Source of the DNA: Herbiconiux flava
Lineage (GTDB): Bacteria > Actinomycetota > Actinomycetes > Actinomycetales > Microbacteriaceae
DNA: 64,000 bases
Assembly (NCBI RefSeq): GCF_013409865.1
Contig: NZ_JACCBM010000001.1
Coordinates: forward strand, 1 to 64,000
Reading direction: 5' to 3'
Shown: positions 44,185 to 53,450 of the stretch, piece after piece
Layout of the letters: every line of letters begins with the position of its first letter
Numbering within the stretch: position 1 is the first letter of the stretch
The notes under the pieces: model-generated
What the model saw: only the letters and a program-made list of their open reading frames with translations
Told to the model about the DNA's origin: nothing
The model's database searches: none
Made by a program: the position numbers and the translations under genes

Positions 44185-45204
44185 CTACCGCCCCTTGGCC
44201 ATGTCGCGCGCTTTGCGGTAGACGTCACCGTGCTTCCGGCCCACACTCGCCCAATCGCGCGAGTCGAATGTCGGATGCGCGTCACCCGGTCTGTCGAGTG
44301 CCGCTACCTCCTCCAACGTCCCCTCGATGATCTCGCTCGAGAGCTCGCCAGTATAGAACCAGATCCATCCCGGGCCCACCTCCTGACTGATCGATCGGTT
44401 GACCGGGGTATCGAGGGTGAGCACCGGACGACCGAGAGAGAGAGCCACGAGCAAAATCCCGGAATTGTGCATCTCCCGGTACGGGAGCACGATCAGCTGG
44501 GCAGCTGTGACCTCCGCCACCATCTCCTTGTCCGCCACGAACTCGAGCCGAGCGCTCACGCGTGGGTCATCGGCCTCCGCCTGCAGGACGAGCCGCCGCA
44601 TTGCATCTGAATTAGGTCGCCCCACGATCCGGAGGCTGAGACCGGGTGTGTCGATCTCCGCGAAGCGATCGATGAGGGTGTCGATACCTTTATATGGGCG
44701 CACTAGCCCGAAGTAGAGGACGCGCCCGGGTTGCTGAACCGCTCGCGGATGAACCGAGAAGCGTTCGACGTAATCACCGTGGAGGATCAGCTCGGGGCTT
44801 TCTCCGTTGATTGTCGTTACCGGGTTGAGCGCAATGTACTTATGCACACGACCGTCGAGCGCAGCGGTCAATCTCGCCTCCAGTGGATGACCGGATTCGT
44901 GCGGAGTGAGGTTGTGCAGCGTGCGAACCACACCAATCCGATCCCGCTTGAGCTTGCGCAGCAACCGCGGGAGACGCACCAGGGAGAGCAGAGCGTCTCG
45001 CTTGCTTACCCCTCGCACGAGGAACTCCGGCCAATGGATGTGCAACACGTCGTAGTGGCCGTGTAACGCGTTCTTCCAGTCGAAGAACGTCACGGTGACG
45101 CCCGGAGGGGCGCTGTGAAGCATCTGGGTCGCGAATGTCGTGTCGGGGCCTGGCGGCTTGATGGCATGAAGAACGGTGAGATCCTCGTCGATCGTCACGC
45201 CCAT
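44185..45204 (-). CDS. GT-B glycosyltransferase, first gene of the Wzx operon
   Basis: The 339-residue protein has the GT-B C-terminal domain: GRVLYFGLVRPYKGIDTLID, LRIVGRPNSDAMRRLVLQAE, and EMHNSGILLVALSLGRPVLT (the E-x7-E-like donor region). The N-terminal half shows YDVLHIHWPEFLVRG. The ATG at 45204 is chosen because the 41 residues encoded further upstream look unlike this family. It should transfer a hexose to the lipid-linked chain. Confidence 0.83.
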   Translation of the reverse strand: MGVTIDEDLTVLHAIKPPGPDTTFATQMLHSAPPGVTVTFFDWKNALHGHYDVLHIHWPEFLVRGVSKRDALLSLVRLPRLLRKLKRDRIGVVRTLHNLTPHESGHPLEARLTAALDGRVHKYIALNPVTTINGESPELILHGDYVERFSVHPRAVQQPGRVLYFGLVRPYKGIDTLIDRFAEIDTPGLSLRIVGRPNSDAMRRLVLQAEADDPRVSARLEFVADKEMVAEVTAAQLIVLPYREMHNSGILLVALSLGRPVLTLDTPVNRSISQEVGPGWIWFYTGELSSEIIEGTLEEVAALDRPGDAHPTFDSRDWASVGRKHGDVYRKARDMAKGR

Positions 45205-45522
45205 TTCGTCGGTTCCGGGCACGGTGGGATCCCCTCGAATTGACCGTTGAGATTGGCCCGGACACGCAAGCGAACGGGCACCAACTCGTTCATAGTAACG
45301 GAACGGTACATCGCCCAGGACAGCCATTACATGTGCGGGCGGAATGACCGAACAGCTAGAATGTGTCCCGTCGACAAGGAGTTAGCCGCGGCCGCATACG
45401 ATTGCGGATTCCGATTGTCGACGACAGGGCCCATCGCTGCCGCCCGAACTGATCTCATCTGGATGCCCTTCGCAGGGCGGGCCGTACCCAGTGCAACCAG
45501 CTCCTACGGAAGGGCCGTGACA
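45205..45522. other. 318-bp divergent intergenic region
   Basis: It separates the minus-strand glycosyltransferase operon from the plus-strand pyruvyltransferase. TAGAAT at 45356-45361 is a candidate plus -10, and TACTAT/TATGAA around 45288-45296 on the minus strand is a candidate for the operon. Open frames through it have no ribosome sites and are not called. Confidence 0.4.
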
Positions 45523-46581
45523 ATGCGAGGAAAACCGGCAACCGAGGGCACTGTCTACGCGTGGCTACTCGGTCAAGACGATAACGTCGGCGACACCGTC
45601 CTCAGGCGGGAGTACGCGAATGTGTTGCGCCAACGCGGACCCGTCGTTGCGCATGTCGGAGACGCCTCGGATAGCTACATCAGCGGTCTCGGCCTGAAAG
45701 CCGGTGAGCATGTCCACCGACGCTTCCTGCCCTGGGTGAGGGAGTTGCGCCGCGCGTCGAAAGAAGGCCCGGTCACGGTAGCCATCAATTCTGGTGAGTT
45801 CGCTTTGTCACGTCTCTATGCCCTGATGGCCCTGCCTCTGCTCCCGACGCTTCGGACTGTGCACAGGCGCGGCGGTAAGGTCGTGTGGCTCGGTGCCGCC
45901 GTGCCATACAAAGGCCGATGGTGGCTCGACTGGGTGTTCACCGACCTCTTCGCCAATGTCGATCTGGTCAAGTGGCGCGACAATGCGAGCGCTCAGGTGT
46001 TCGAGGTAGCACCGTGGATGCCGGATTGGGCCTTCGCAGCCGTCCCCGGCGGGCAGGACAGGGAGCGAACCACACTCGGCGTCTCCCTCCGCTTCGATCG
46101 TCCCTATCCTTCGGCGGAGTGGCTGACAGCGGTGCGCGATCTTTCGCAACGTCTAGGACTGGATGTGGTCGCGGTCGCCCAGGTGCAGCGTGATTCGGAC
46201 TGTGCGCGGCAACTCGCTGCTGACCTTGGAGGCCGTGCGGTGGTGTTCGACGGCGGAAGTCACGTGGAGCAGGAGCGGATCGTGCGAGACGAGTACCGAT
46301 CCATGCAGGTCATGCTGAGTGACCGGCTGCACGGCCTGATCATGTCTGCGACGGAGGGCGTGGTCCCGCTTGCCTGGTGCGAGGCGGCTACGGAGAAGAT
46401 AGACCGTCATCTTTCGCCCGTCGGGCTGGGCTTCGCCACGGTTCCACCCGGCGAGCTTCTCACCTCGATGTCCGGTCTCGACAGAGCGACCGTCGCTACG
46501 CTGGCGGAAACGACCAGATCTTCGATCTCAGCGGCCTCCGCCGAACTCTCCCTCGTCCGCTCAGAAGTAGCGACGCTCTAG
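45523..46581 (+). CDS. Polysaccharide pyruvyltransferase family protein, divergent
   Basis: The 352-residue protein has the family features QDDNVGDTVLRREYANVLRQ, KVVWLGAAVPY, VKWRDNASAQVFEVAPWMPD, and VMLSDRLHGLIMSATEGVVP (the SxRLHG variant). GGAAGGG lies nine bases before the ATG at 45523; longer frames upstream are weak. It is the only plus-strand gene between 26 and 50 kb and is the longest of the three pyruvyltransferase homologues. Attachment to a different residue of the repeat unit is possible. Confidence 0.83.
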   Translation: MRGKPATEGTVYAWLLGQDDNVGDTVLRREYANVLRQRGPVVAHVGDASDSYISGLGLKAGEHVHRRFLPWVRELRRASKEGPVTVAINSGEFALSRLYALMALPLLPTLRTVHRRGGKVVWLGAAVPYKGRWWLDWVFTDLFANVDLVKWRDNASAQVFEVAPWMPDWAFAAVPGGQDRERTTLGVSLRFDRPYPSAEWLTAVRDLSQRLGLDVVAVAQVQRDSDCARQLAADLGGRAVVFDGGSHVEQERIVRDEYRSMQVMLSDRLHGLIMSATEGVVPLAWCEAATEKIDRHLSPVGLGFATVPPGELLTSMSGLDRATVATLAETTRSSISAASAELSLVRSEVATL

Positions 46582-46614
46582 CCGAGAGTGAGCTGACGGG
46601 ACACTTGCGTGCCG

Positions 46615-48027
46615 TTACTTTCGGCCCCGCCGACGGCGCTGCTTCGACATCAATTCCCCCGCAGTACTTCCACCGTAGTAGCTGTACTCGCTTGCTCCGT
46701 AGGAATCCGGGCCTTGGCTGGGAAGCATCGTCAGCACGATCCCAATCACTCGACTCGACGTCTGGGTGAGGTTCCTCAACGCCGCAGTCAGTTCGGACTT
46801 CTTAACCTTTCCAGCAGCTGCGACGACGATCGCACCCGCGGTGATACTGCTCAAGACGACCGCGTCCGTCACCGGAAGAAGCGGGGGCGTGTCAAGGAGA
46901 ACGTAATCGGCGCGGTCGTTCAGCGCTGCGAGGAGCTCCACCATGGCGTCAGACCCCAGGAGTTCGCTCGGGTTCGGCGGCAGCTGACCCGCTGGTAACA
47001 CCAGCAAGTTTTTCGTTCCCCAATGCTGCAAGACGTCTTCGAGAGCGGCCTGCCCGATGAGTACGTCGGTGAGCCCCGCGGCACCTTCGATCCCCATGTA
47101 ACTCGCGAGAGCGGGCAACCGGAGATCGGCATCGATGAGCACGACGCGGGCGCCCGTCTCTGCCAGCGCAAGAGCCAGGTTCGCCGTCGTCGTACTCTTA
47201 CCCTCGCCCGGAATGGCAGACGTCACGACGAAGGCTCGGTTGTCTTTATTCATATTCACGAAGCGCAGGTTGGTTCGAAGGCCTCTGAATGACTCCGCAC
47301 GCGGATTCCGAGGATCCGTGTGAACGATCAGCGGATGTCGGTTCGACTCCGCATCGAAAGTCGTCGCACCCAGAATCGGCACCTGAGTGAGACCCTCGAC
47401 ATCTTGACGTCCGTGCACGCGCGTGTCCAGGGTCGACCGAAGGACCGCTCCCGCCACACCGACCACCAACCCCACCATTCCGCCGAGGGCGATGTTGAAG
47501 GGCAGATTCGGGCTCGCAGGGGAGATTGACTGCTCCGCAGGTTGGACGGTCTGGATTTTCACCAGACTCGGGCCCCCACCGGATGGCTGCTCCAACTCGA
47601 CCACCACATTCTGCAAACTGCTCGCAGTTGCGTTTGCAATCTCTGCTGCCAGCCTCGGGTCACGATCGGTCGCGGCGATCTCTATGATGACGGTGCCTAC
47701 TGGTGAGGACGCCGAAATTCGTTGAGCGAGCTCTGCTGGCGTCGTGTCCAGTTGGAGCTCCTCGATGACGGGACTGAGTACCGAGCGGCTCCCGACGATC
47801 GCGAGATAGGACTGGACCTTCTGCTGCGCGTAACTGTTCCCCTGCACCAATTCGCCCGCGCTGGAAGCACCGGTGCTCTGCACGGAGACGAAGATGTTCG
47901 TCACCGACTTGAACATCGGAGTAGCAAGAATGCCTGACGCAGCCCCGACCGCGACACCAAGAAGGGCGGTCATCGCTATGATCAACCAACCTTTGCGAAG
48001 CACGCGGATATAATCCTCAAGAGTCAT
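46615..48027 (-). CDS. Wzz/BY-kinase fusion: chain-length regulator and tyrosine autokinase
   Basis: The 470-residue protein has two membrane helices (about 14-34 and 180-198) flanking a Wzz-type outer region, then a CpsD-type kinase domain: Walker A IPGEGKSTT (272-280), Walker A' VVLIDADLR (295-303), Walker B YVLLDTPP (375-382) and a C-terminal Tyr group (443, 448, 450, 451). It controls polymer length by phosphorylation cycles. GAGAGG precedes the ATG at 48027. It follows the phosphatase after a 210-bp gap. Confidence 0.92.
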   Translation of the reverse strand: MTLEDYIRVLRKGWLIIAMTALLGVAVGAASGILATPMFKSVTNIFVSVQSTGASSAGELVQGNSYAQQKVQSYLAIVGSRSVLSPVIEELQLDTTPAELAQRISASSPVGTVIIEIAATDRDPRLAAEIANATASSLQNVVVELEQPSGGGPSLVKIQTVQPAEQSISPASPNLPFNIALGGMVGLVVGVAGAVLRSTLDTRVHGRQDVEGLTQVPILGATTFDAESNRHPLIVHTDPRNPRAESFRGLRTNLRFVNMNKDNRAFVVTSAIPGEGKSTTTANLALALAETGARVVLIDADLRLPALASYMGIEGAAGLTDVLIGQAALEDVLQHWGTKNLLVLPAGQLPPNPSELLGSDAMVELLAALNDRADYVLLDTPPLLPVTDAVVLSSITAGAIVVAAAGKVKKSELTAALRNLTQTSSRVIGIVLTMLPSQGPDSYGASEYSYYGGSTAGELMSKQRRRRGRK

Positions 48028-48237
48028 GCGGAACACCTCTCACCGTCAGCCAATGCGGCCAGACCGATCAGTCCACAGTTCAGACCGTGCCTGCACTTTC
48101 GCTGTCATTGTTCCACAGCAGGCCTGATCTAACCCAACGCTCGGCCCCGACCATGTCAGGCCGACCGGGGTATCGATCCGGAGGCCGCCATAGGTCATTC
48201 ACGAGGCCTATAAGCACGTGCGAGGGCTTCATTGCCG

Positions 48238-48843
48238 TTAGGACGCAGAACGAATCTGAAGTGCCATCTGGTCGACGAGCCCGATGATCCGCGAGCCCAC
48301 ACGTTCGTGAGTCTCATCCGACCGTCGATAGGGGTCCTCGATGTCGTCGGAATCGGAGAGCGTTACCATGCTCCGGAACCGGGATGCATCCAGCACCGTC
48401 TCGAACAAACTGCGGCCTGCAACCTGATCGGGAAGAGCTACCTCAACCGGGTGCTCGTCCAGGATTCGGACGAACTCCGACAAAGTGAAGGTCCGCTTGA
48501 GTGCGAAAGGGAACTCTCGAGCGATCTCGGATCTCTGTTCACGCGTCATTGTGATGACGAGAGTCGACGCACGGAGAATGCTCGGGGTGATCTGGCGCGC
48601 CGCGTGGTCGGGGATCGCTCCGGCTCGTTCCGCTATCTTCTTGGGGAGAGTATCCATCGGCGCTCCGACTACCCCTTGGAGCCCGGCACTCGCGATATCG
48701 AGTCCGTCACCCGCAGTTGCCGCCAAACGGGCACGAAGCACTTTTTCAGCTAGCGGAGAACGACATATGTTGCCGGTACAGACGAAGAGAATCGCTGGGG
48801 GGCCGGGGGGAGGCGTGGGTTTTCCGAAAAGATCGTCGATCAT
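48238..48843 (-). CDS. Low-molecular-weight protein tyrosine phosphatase
   Basis: The 201-residue protein has the P-loop C-T-G-N-I-C-R-S (Cys22 nucleophile, Arg28) and a late DIEDPYRRSD that supplies the acid Asp. These enzymes dephosphorylate BY-kinases of EPS systems. The gene lies 11 bp after one BY-kinase and before the other, which supports action on both. An N-terminal Pro-rich extension (PTPPPGPP) and a C-terminal extension make it longer than the usual 150 residues. Confidence 0.9.
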   Translation of the reverse strand: MIDDLFGKPTPPPGPPAILFVCTGNICRSPLAEKVLRARLAATAGDGLDIASAGLQGVVGAPMDTLPKKIAERAGAIPDHAARQITPSILRASTLVITMTREQRSEIAREFPFALKRTFTLSEFVRILDEHPVEVALPDQVAGRSLFETVLDASRFRSMVTLSDSDDIEDPYRRSDETHERVGSRIIGLVDQMALQIRSAS

Positions 48844-48854
48844 GGCTCAAAATC

Positions 48855-50402
48855 CTAGAGACTTGGTTGCCTGCGGAGTTCGCGGCGGGTGAGGGGTGGC
48901 GCCGCCTCCGGGAAGGTCGATGACGCTGCAGGGACGTCGCCAGACACACCCGGGGTGGGAAGGACGGCTACCTGCGGCTCGATCGCATCCACCGGAGGAT
49001 CGGCGCGCGCGTAATCGCCTCGGTACCCGTACCCGTAGATCGACCCGGCGCCTCGGCGGGGCACCCGGTTGAGGATGATTCCGAGCGGGCGACCATTGGC
49101 CCGTTTCAGGTTTTGCAGGGCCTTATTCATACCCTCGTACGAGGTCTTGCCCATGCTGGCGACTATAAGAGCACCGTCGGTGTTGTGCGAGAGGATCGCC
49201 GCGTCGGTCACGGGGATCAATGGCGGGGCATCGATCAGAACGATCGCGTGCTGCGCTAGCTCGGCGAGGAGGGTGTGCATCCTCTCGGACCCAAGGAGTT
49301 CACTCGGGTTGGGTGGAGTCTTTCCAGCAGTCAGGATCGCGAGGCGGCCTGAGGTACCCCATGACTGGAGAACATCGGAGATTCCCGAGCGACCGGACAG
49401 TACGTCTGTGAGGCCTGCGCCATCCACCAGGTTGAAAGTCTTCGAGACGGTCGGCCGGCGGAGATCGGCGTCGACGAGTACCACTCTCTGACCTCCCGCC
49501 GCGAGGGCGATGGCCAGGTTGGCGATGGTCGTCGACTTACCGTCGCCTGGGAGCGGGCTCGTTACGACAATGACTCGCGGCGGGTTGTCGACGTCCATGA
49601 ACTGCAGGTTGGTCCGAACCTCGCGTAAGGCTTCGGCCACGGCCACGTCGTCGTCGGCCTTGTTCGAGTAGTCCGTCGCCCCGTCCATAGAAACGAGGCG
49701 GTCGACATCGGTGAAACGCTTGTCTATTGGAATGGAACCGATGACCGCGAGTCCGGTCTCCCGTTCCACCGCCTCCGCCGAGCGGATCCGACGGTCGAAG
49801 GTGTGACGGACAGCCGCGTATCCGATTGCCAGCGAGAGTCCAAGGAGGAGACCTATCGCGATCGCGAGCTTGGTGTTCGGCGAGGTGGGCGAGGAGGGCA
49901 GCACCGCGGAATCCAATGGCACGAGCTGCACGACGCCGTCCCCGGCGGCGGGATCCTGGTTGGGGTTCTCCAGCACCTGGATCTGCTGCGCAATGCCCCG
50001 GAGCCACGCCTCGGCCAGGTCACGCGCTTCCGTCGGAGTAGACCCTTCCGCGCTGACCTTCAGGAGCACCGTGTCGATTGGATTCGCTACGTCGATTCTG
50101 CCCACGAGCTGCTCCGGGCGAGTGTCAGTCAGACCCAGGTCATCGATGGCGAACTGAGCGACCGCACGCGAAGTACCGATATCTATGTACGACTTCACCT
50201 TCGACTGAGCGAGGTTGTCTCCGACGAGTGCGTTGCCCGTATCTGCGTTGCTCCCCGCAGAGACGAAACCGCTCGCATCGGCGGTGTAAACCTTGGGCTG
50301 CAGGAGGGCCCAGCCGAAGCCGGCAGCGCCTCCCAGGAGGATTAGCAGCGTCATCGCCACCCAATGGGCACGCAGAATCGGCAGGTACGACCGAAGCTCC
50401 AT
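48855..50402 (-). CDS. Second Wzz/BY-kinase fusion with longer tail
   Basis: The 515-residue protein has helices at about 16-34 and 178-197, Walker A LPGDGKSTT (284-292), Walker A' VVLVDADLR (307-315), Walker B IVLIDAPP (387-394), and a Tyr group at 456, 458, 460 and 464 followed by a 50-residue Pro/Ala tail. The ATG at 50402 has AGAGGAACT upstream and begins the conserved N-terminus. It differs clearly from the other copy, so it is an old duplication. It is first in the operon with the phosphatase. Confidence 0.92.
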   Translation of the reverse strand: MELRSYLPILRAHWVAMTLLILLGGAAGFGWALLQPKVYTADASGFVSAGSNADTGNALVGDNLAQSKVKSYIDIGTSRAVAQFAIDDLGLTDTRPEQLVGRIDVANPIDTVLLKVSAEGSTPTEARDLAEAWLRGIAQQIQVLENPNQDPAAGDGVVQLVPLDSAVLPSSPTSPNTKLAIAIGLLLGLSLAIGYAAVRHTFDRRIRSAEAVERETGLAVIGSIPIDKRFTDVDRLVSMDGATDYSNKADDDVAVAEALREVRTNLQFMDVDNPPRVIVVTSPLPGDGKSTTIANLAIALAAGGQRVVLVDADLRRPTVSKTFNLVDGAGLTDVLSGRSGISDVLQSWGTSGRLAILTAGKTPPNPSELLGSERMHTLLAELAQHAIVLIDAPPLIPVTDAAILSHNTDGALIVASMGKTSYEGMNKALQNLKRANGRPLGIILNRVPRRGAGSIYGYGYRGDYARADPPVDAIEPQVAVLPTPGVSGDVPAASSTFPEAAPPLTRRELRRQPSL

Positions 50403-50568
50403 CAGTTCCTCTATCTCCGCGAGGAGCGAATCGAGCGCCCCGTGTTTCCCCACCGCTAATGGCCTCATCGGCCCAACTCGACCAGTGTACCTTTCGAGGC
50501 GCCTGAGGATCGGCGGCCTCCTGAATAACCCGATCACCAGGCCCACCCGGGTGGGATATCGTGACGCT

Positions 50569-51522
50569 ATGACCGAAATGGGCGAGGTCGCACGAGTCGG
50601 TCAAACGGCCACCCTCACCGGCACCCACGCCATTCCTCTTGCGTGTGCGTCGGTGTCATACATCGCGCGGTCAGCAGGAGTCAGAGCGGTCGTCATTAAG
50701 GGTCTCATCGCGGAGGAGCACCGGCTGCGGCCCTCCCGCACGTCCGCCGATGTCGACGTGCTCGTCGATCCCGCGGGTTTTGAGGAGCTCATCGACGCCC
50801 TGGGCCGCCGGGGGTGGCACGAACGCGTTCATCTCTGGCTGTTCGATCGCCTCGAGGAACACTCGATGACGCTGATAAACGATCAATGGCCCGTCGACAT
50901 CGACGTGCATCGCTACTTCCCCGGGTTCCTACTCCCCGCCCAAAGGGTGTTCGACGAGTTGTGGGCGCATCGCCGGGAGTTCACGGTCGCCGGCCAGCCG
51001 GTTGTCGGCACCGACGCCGCGGCTGCGTCAGCCATTGTCGCCTTGCACGCCTTGCGATGGATGCACAGCGATCGGAACGTCACGGAGTTTGACTTTCTGG
51101 CTGAGCACCTCCGTGCGCATCCGGCGGTCACGGCCGCGCTGGTACAGCTGGCCGCCCGCACGGGCAGCTCGGAAACGCTCGCGCCGCTCTTCGCGCGTCT
51201 CCGGGTCGAACAGGTCGAGGGCCCACGCACGCCGACGGGTGCTCTTGCTGCCTGGAACCGCCGGGTCGCGCATCCGTCTCGAACCGGCGAATGGTTCAGT
51301 TACTTCTTGCGCACGCCTAAGCGGGCCTGGCCGAGAGAGCTGGCGCAGGTGCTGTGGCCGGCCCGCGAGCTCTATCGACAGGATCATCCCGGCGTGCCAG
51401 ACACCACCCGCGCTCTCTTCTTAGCGCGAGTCACCCGTCTGCGGAACGGAACGGGCGGGCTGCTCCGAATCGCCGTCAGCGACCTGGGCCGGCGAGCCGG
51501 GATATCTCGCCGCAAGCGATGA
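50569..51522 (+). CDS. Nucleotidyltransferase-fold protein of EPS clusters
   Basis: The 317-residue protein matches the NTP_transf_5-type family (PF14907): AVVIKGLIAEEHR, then RTSADVDVLVDPAGFEELID with the D-x-D metal site, and WPVDIDVHRYFPGFLLP. Such proteins are frequent in exopolysaccharide loci, with unknown substrate. GATATC eight bases before the ATG suggests a near-leaderless start. It is divergent from the BY-kinase operon. Confidence 0.75.
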   Translation: MTEMGEVARVGQTATLTGTHAIPLACASVSYIARSAGVRAVVIKGLIAEEHRLRPSRTSADVDVLVDPAGFEELIDALGRRGWHERVHLWLFDRLEEHSMTLINDQWPVDIDVHRYFPGFLLPAQRVFDELWAHRREFTVAGQPVVGTDAAAASAIVALHALRWMHSDRNVTEFDFLAEHLRAHPAVTAALVQLAARTGSSETLAPLFARLRVEQVEGPRTPTGALAAWNRRVAHPSRTGEWFSYFLRTPKRAWPRELAQVLWPARELYRQDHPGVPDTTRALFLARVTRLRNGTGGLLRIAVSDLGRRAGISRRKR

Positions 51523-51543
51523 CGCGGGGACCAGCCCCCATGA

Positions 51544-53370
51544 TCAGCAGGTGAAGGCCAGTTCCTTCACCTCAGGCTGAGCTAGCATCGGCCCGACCAG
51601 CGTCTGGATGCTCTTCTCGGGCAGCGCCGACACATCGATGTCGATTGTGGAGGTCTGACTCTCGCCTGGTGCCGCCAGAATGACGCCTCGCGCCACCGGA
51701 TACTCCTTGTCGACGCCGGTGAACGCCGCCTCCTGATCGGAGGAACCAGTGATGCTCGCGATGGTCGACCCCACGGGTGCGTAGACGTAGGTGAACACCC
51801 GCAGGTCACCCTGCGTGATCTTGAACCCGTTTCCGCCGGCGCCGGTGATGAACGGAGACAGGCCCTCGACCGCGGCAGGATCGAGGATGTTCGTGGCCGT
51901 CACGTGCACCCGGACGATTCGGTTGCCCGCCGCGCACTGCGCTTGGCCGACCTCGATCGTCGAGCGGAGGTAGTAGTCCATCTTCGATCCCAGGTAATCG
52001 CTGTAGTAGACGCCGATCTCATGGGCAGTGTCGGTGCTCTGGGGCAGACGGCCTGCGAGACCCGCGTCGCCGATCAGGCCCTGCACGGTCTCGTCGAGAC
52101 TCGACGCGAGGATGCGCCGTTCCTGGCCGGCACGCTGCACGGCGGAGACGAACTTTGGCACGTCGACGTTTCCGCTCATCACTGAACTGAACATTTCGCC
52201 CGCAGCGCTGGCGAAGAAGGCATCCTGAGCGTCCGGGTCGTCAGAATAGGTCTGATAGACAGAATTCAGCAGCAAGTCAATGGCGTTCTCGGAGGTGAGC
52301 TTCGAGCCGTCGGCGAGATCGATCGAGCCGGTCGCCTCGAGAATGTAGGTCAGCGCGGTCGGGTCGATGAAGATGACCGTGTCAGGGGTCACGCCGCGCT
52401 GACTTCCCCACATCGAGCGGGTGAGGTCTGCGGCTACCTCCACACGAGGGGTCAAGGTGTTGTTCTGGCTCTGCAGGCCGAACGGCACGAGGAATAGCGC
52501 TCGGTCCTCTTTCGAGACGTGGCTGTTCGCGAACTCCTCCGACTCGAAGTCGAATTCACGACCCGACGTCTGTTGAGTGATGCTGACACGCCCCTGGTCG
52601 GCTGTCACCAGGATCTGCGCGCCGGCGATGCCCCCCAGCGGCCGCACCTCAGCGGAATTCTCGAAGATGAGCAGGTAGTTGCGAGGTCCGTCGGCACCGA
52701 GGAGGCCGGGAAGAACCGGTGCGAGCTCCTTCGCGGTGGCTATCGCGGGTTCGACGTCTCCGACGAGTGAATCGATCTGCGTGACGGCGTTTTTCACCGG
52801 CCCGATCAGTGCATCGGAGTCGATCGTCGAGATGTCGCTCTTCGCCTGCGTCAGAGCCGAACCGGCGCTGTCGATCACCGGGAGCACGTCCCGAATGGCC
52901 TGGAGATTCACCGCACCGTCGACCGGCTTGAACACTGCCGGCGACAGGCTGTCACCCAGAGCCACCGCCGGAACGACCGCGTCGTCGACGACGGCTGACA
53001 CGCTGGTGGCCACGATCCGCACCGCCGACAGGTTCTGGCCGAAACCGGGCACAGCCTCGGCGATCGCCCAAGCCGGGTTCGCGGTGGCGTCTTTCGCCGC
53101 GGTCGTGTGCTCGGCAAGCTCGTCGACCTCGGATTGCGCCGACCCCGCCTCGCCGGCAAGCACCTTCTCCTTCACCGACGACAGGAGCGGTTGGGCCGCT
53201 TCGAGTTCGCTCTTGACCGTGAGCGCGCTCGAGGCCACCCAGGCCGCCGCGCCACCGACAACCACGAGCAGCAGCACCACACCCCCGACCACCCACGGCC
53301 AACGTCGACGCCGCTTCCGTCGCGATGGGGCGGTGCGGTCAGATCGGCGTCGGTAGGTTTCGTCGGTCAC
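51544..53370 (-). CDS. DUF4012 membrane-anchored extracytoplasmic protein
   Basis: The 608-residue protein has a basic N-terminus, one signal-anchor helix (WPWVVGGVVLLLVVVGGAAA) and a long outer domain of the DUF4012 type. That domain includes RNYLLIFENSAEVRPLGGIA and TPDTVIFIDPTALTYILEAT. The family is common beside actinobacterial EPS genes; its function is unknown, possibly in export or anchoring. The GTG at 53370 lies six bases after TACACT, a leaderless arrangement, which rules out the longer frame to 53481. Confidence 0.85.
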   Translation of the reverse strand: MTDETYRRRSDRTAPSRRKRRRRWPWVVGGVVLLLVVVGGAAAWVASSALTVKSELEAAQPLLSSVKEKVLAGEAGSAQSEVDELAEHTTAAKDATANPAWAIAEAVPGFGQNLSAVRIVATSVSAVVDDAVVPAVALGDSLSPAVFKPVDGAVNLQAIRDVLPVIDSAGSALTQAKSDISTIDSDALIGPVKNAVTQIDSLVGDVEPAIATAKELAPVLPGLLGADGPRNYLLIFENSAEVRPLGGIAGAQILVTADQGRVSITQQTSGREFDFESEEFANSHVSKEDRALFLVPFGLQSQNNTLTPRVEVAADLTRSMWGSQRGVTPDTVIFIDPTALTYILEATGSIDLADGSKLTSENAIDLLLNSVYQTYSDDPDAQDAFFASAAGEMFSSVMSGNVDVPKFVSAVQRAGQERRILASSLDETVQGLIGDAGLAGRLPQSTDTAHEIGVYYSDYLGSKMDYYLRSTIEVGQAQCAAGNRIVRVHVTATNILDPAAVEGLSPFITGAGGNGFKITQGDLRVFTYVYAPVGSTIASITGSSDQEAAFTGVDKEYPVARGVILAAPGESQTSTIDIDVSALPEKSIQTLVGPMLAQPEVKELAFTC

Positions 53371-53450
53371 CTCGACAGTGTATTGCGCCGGGCCCGGGCG
53401 ATCCTGAGCGAACCGCGAGACCCACGAGGCGAAGGGGCGACCCGTGACTC

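Noticed and set aside
45205..45327. N-terminal extension of the glycosyltransferase
   Set aside because: The 41 residues lack similarity to a GT-B start; ATG 45204 begins the domain.
45247..45522. N-terminal extension of the plus-strand pyruvyltransferase
   Set aside because: The extra 92 residues look unlike the family and the ATG at 45523 has a good ribosome site.
48121..48162. GGCCTGA/TCAGGCC hairpin as terminator of the phosphatase gene
   Set aside because: It lies 76 bp past the stop with a 28-base loop and no U-run.
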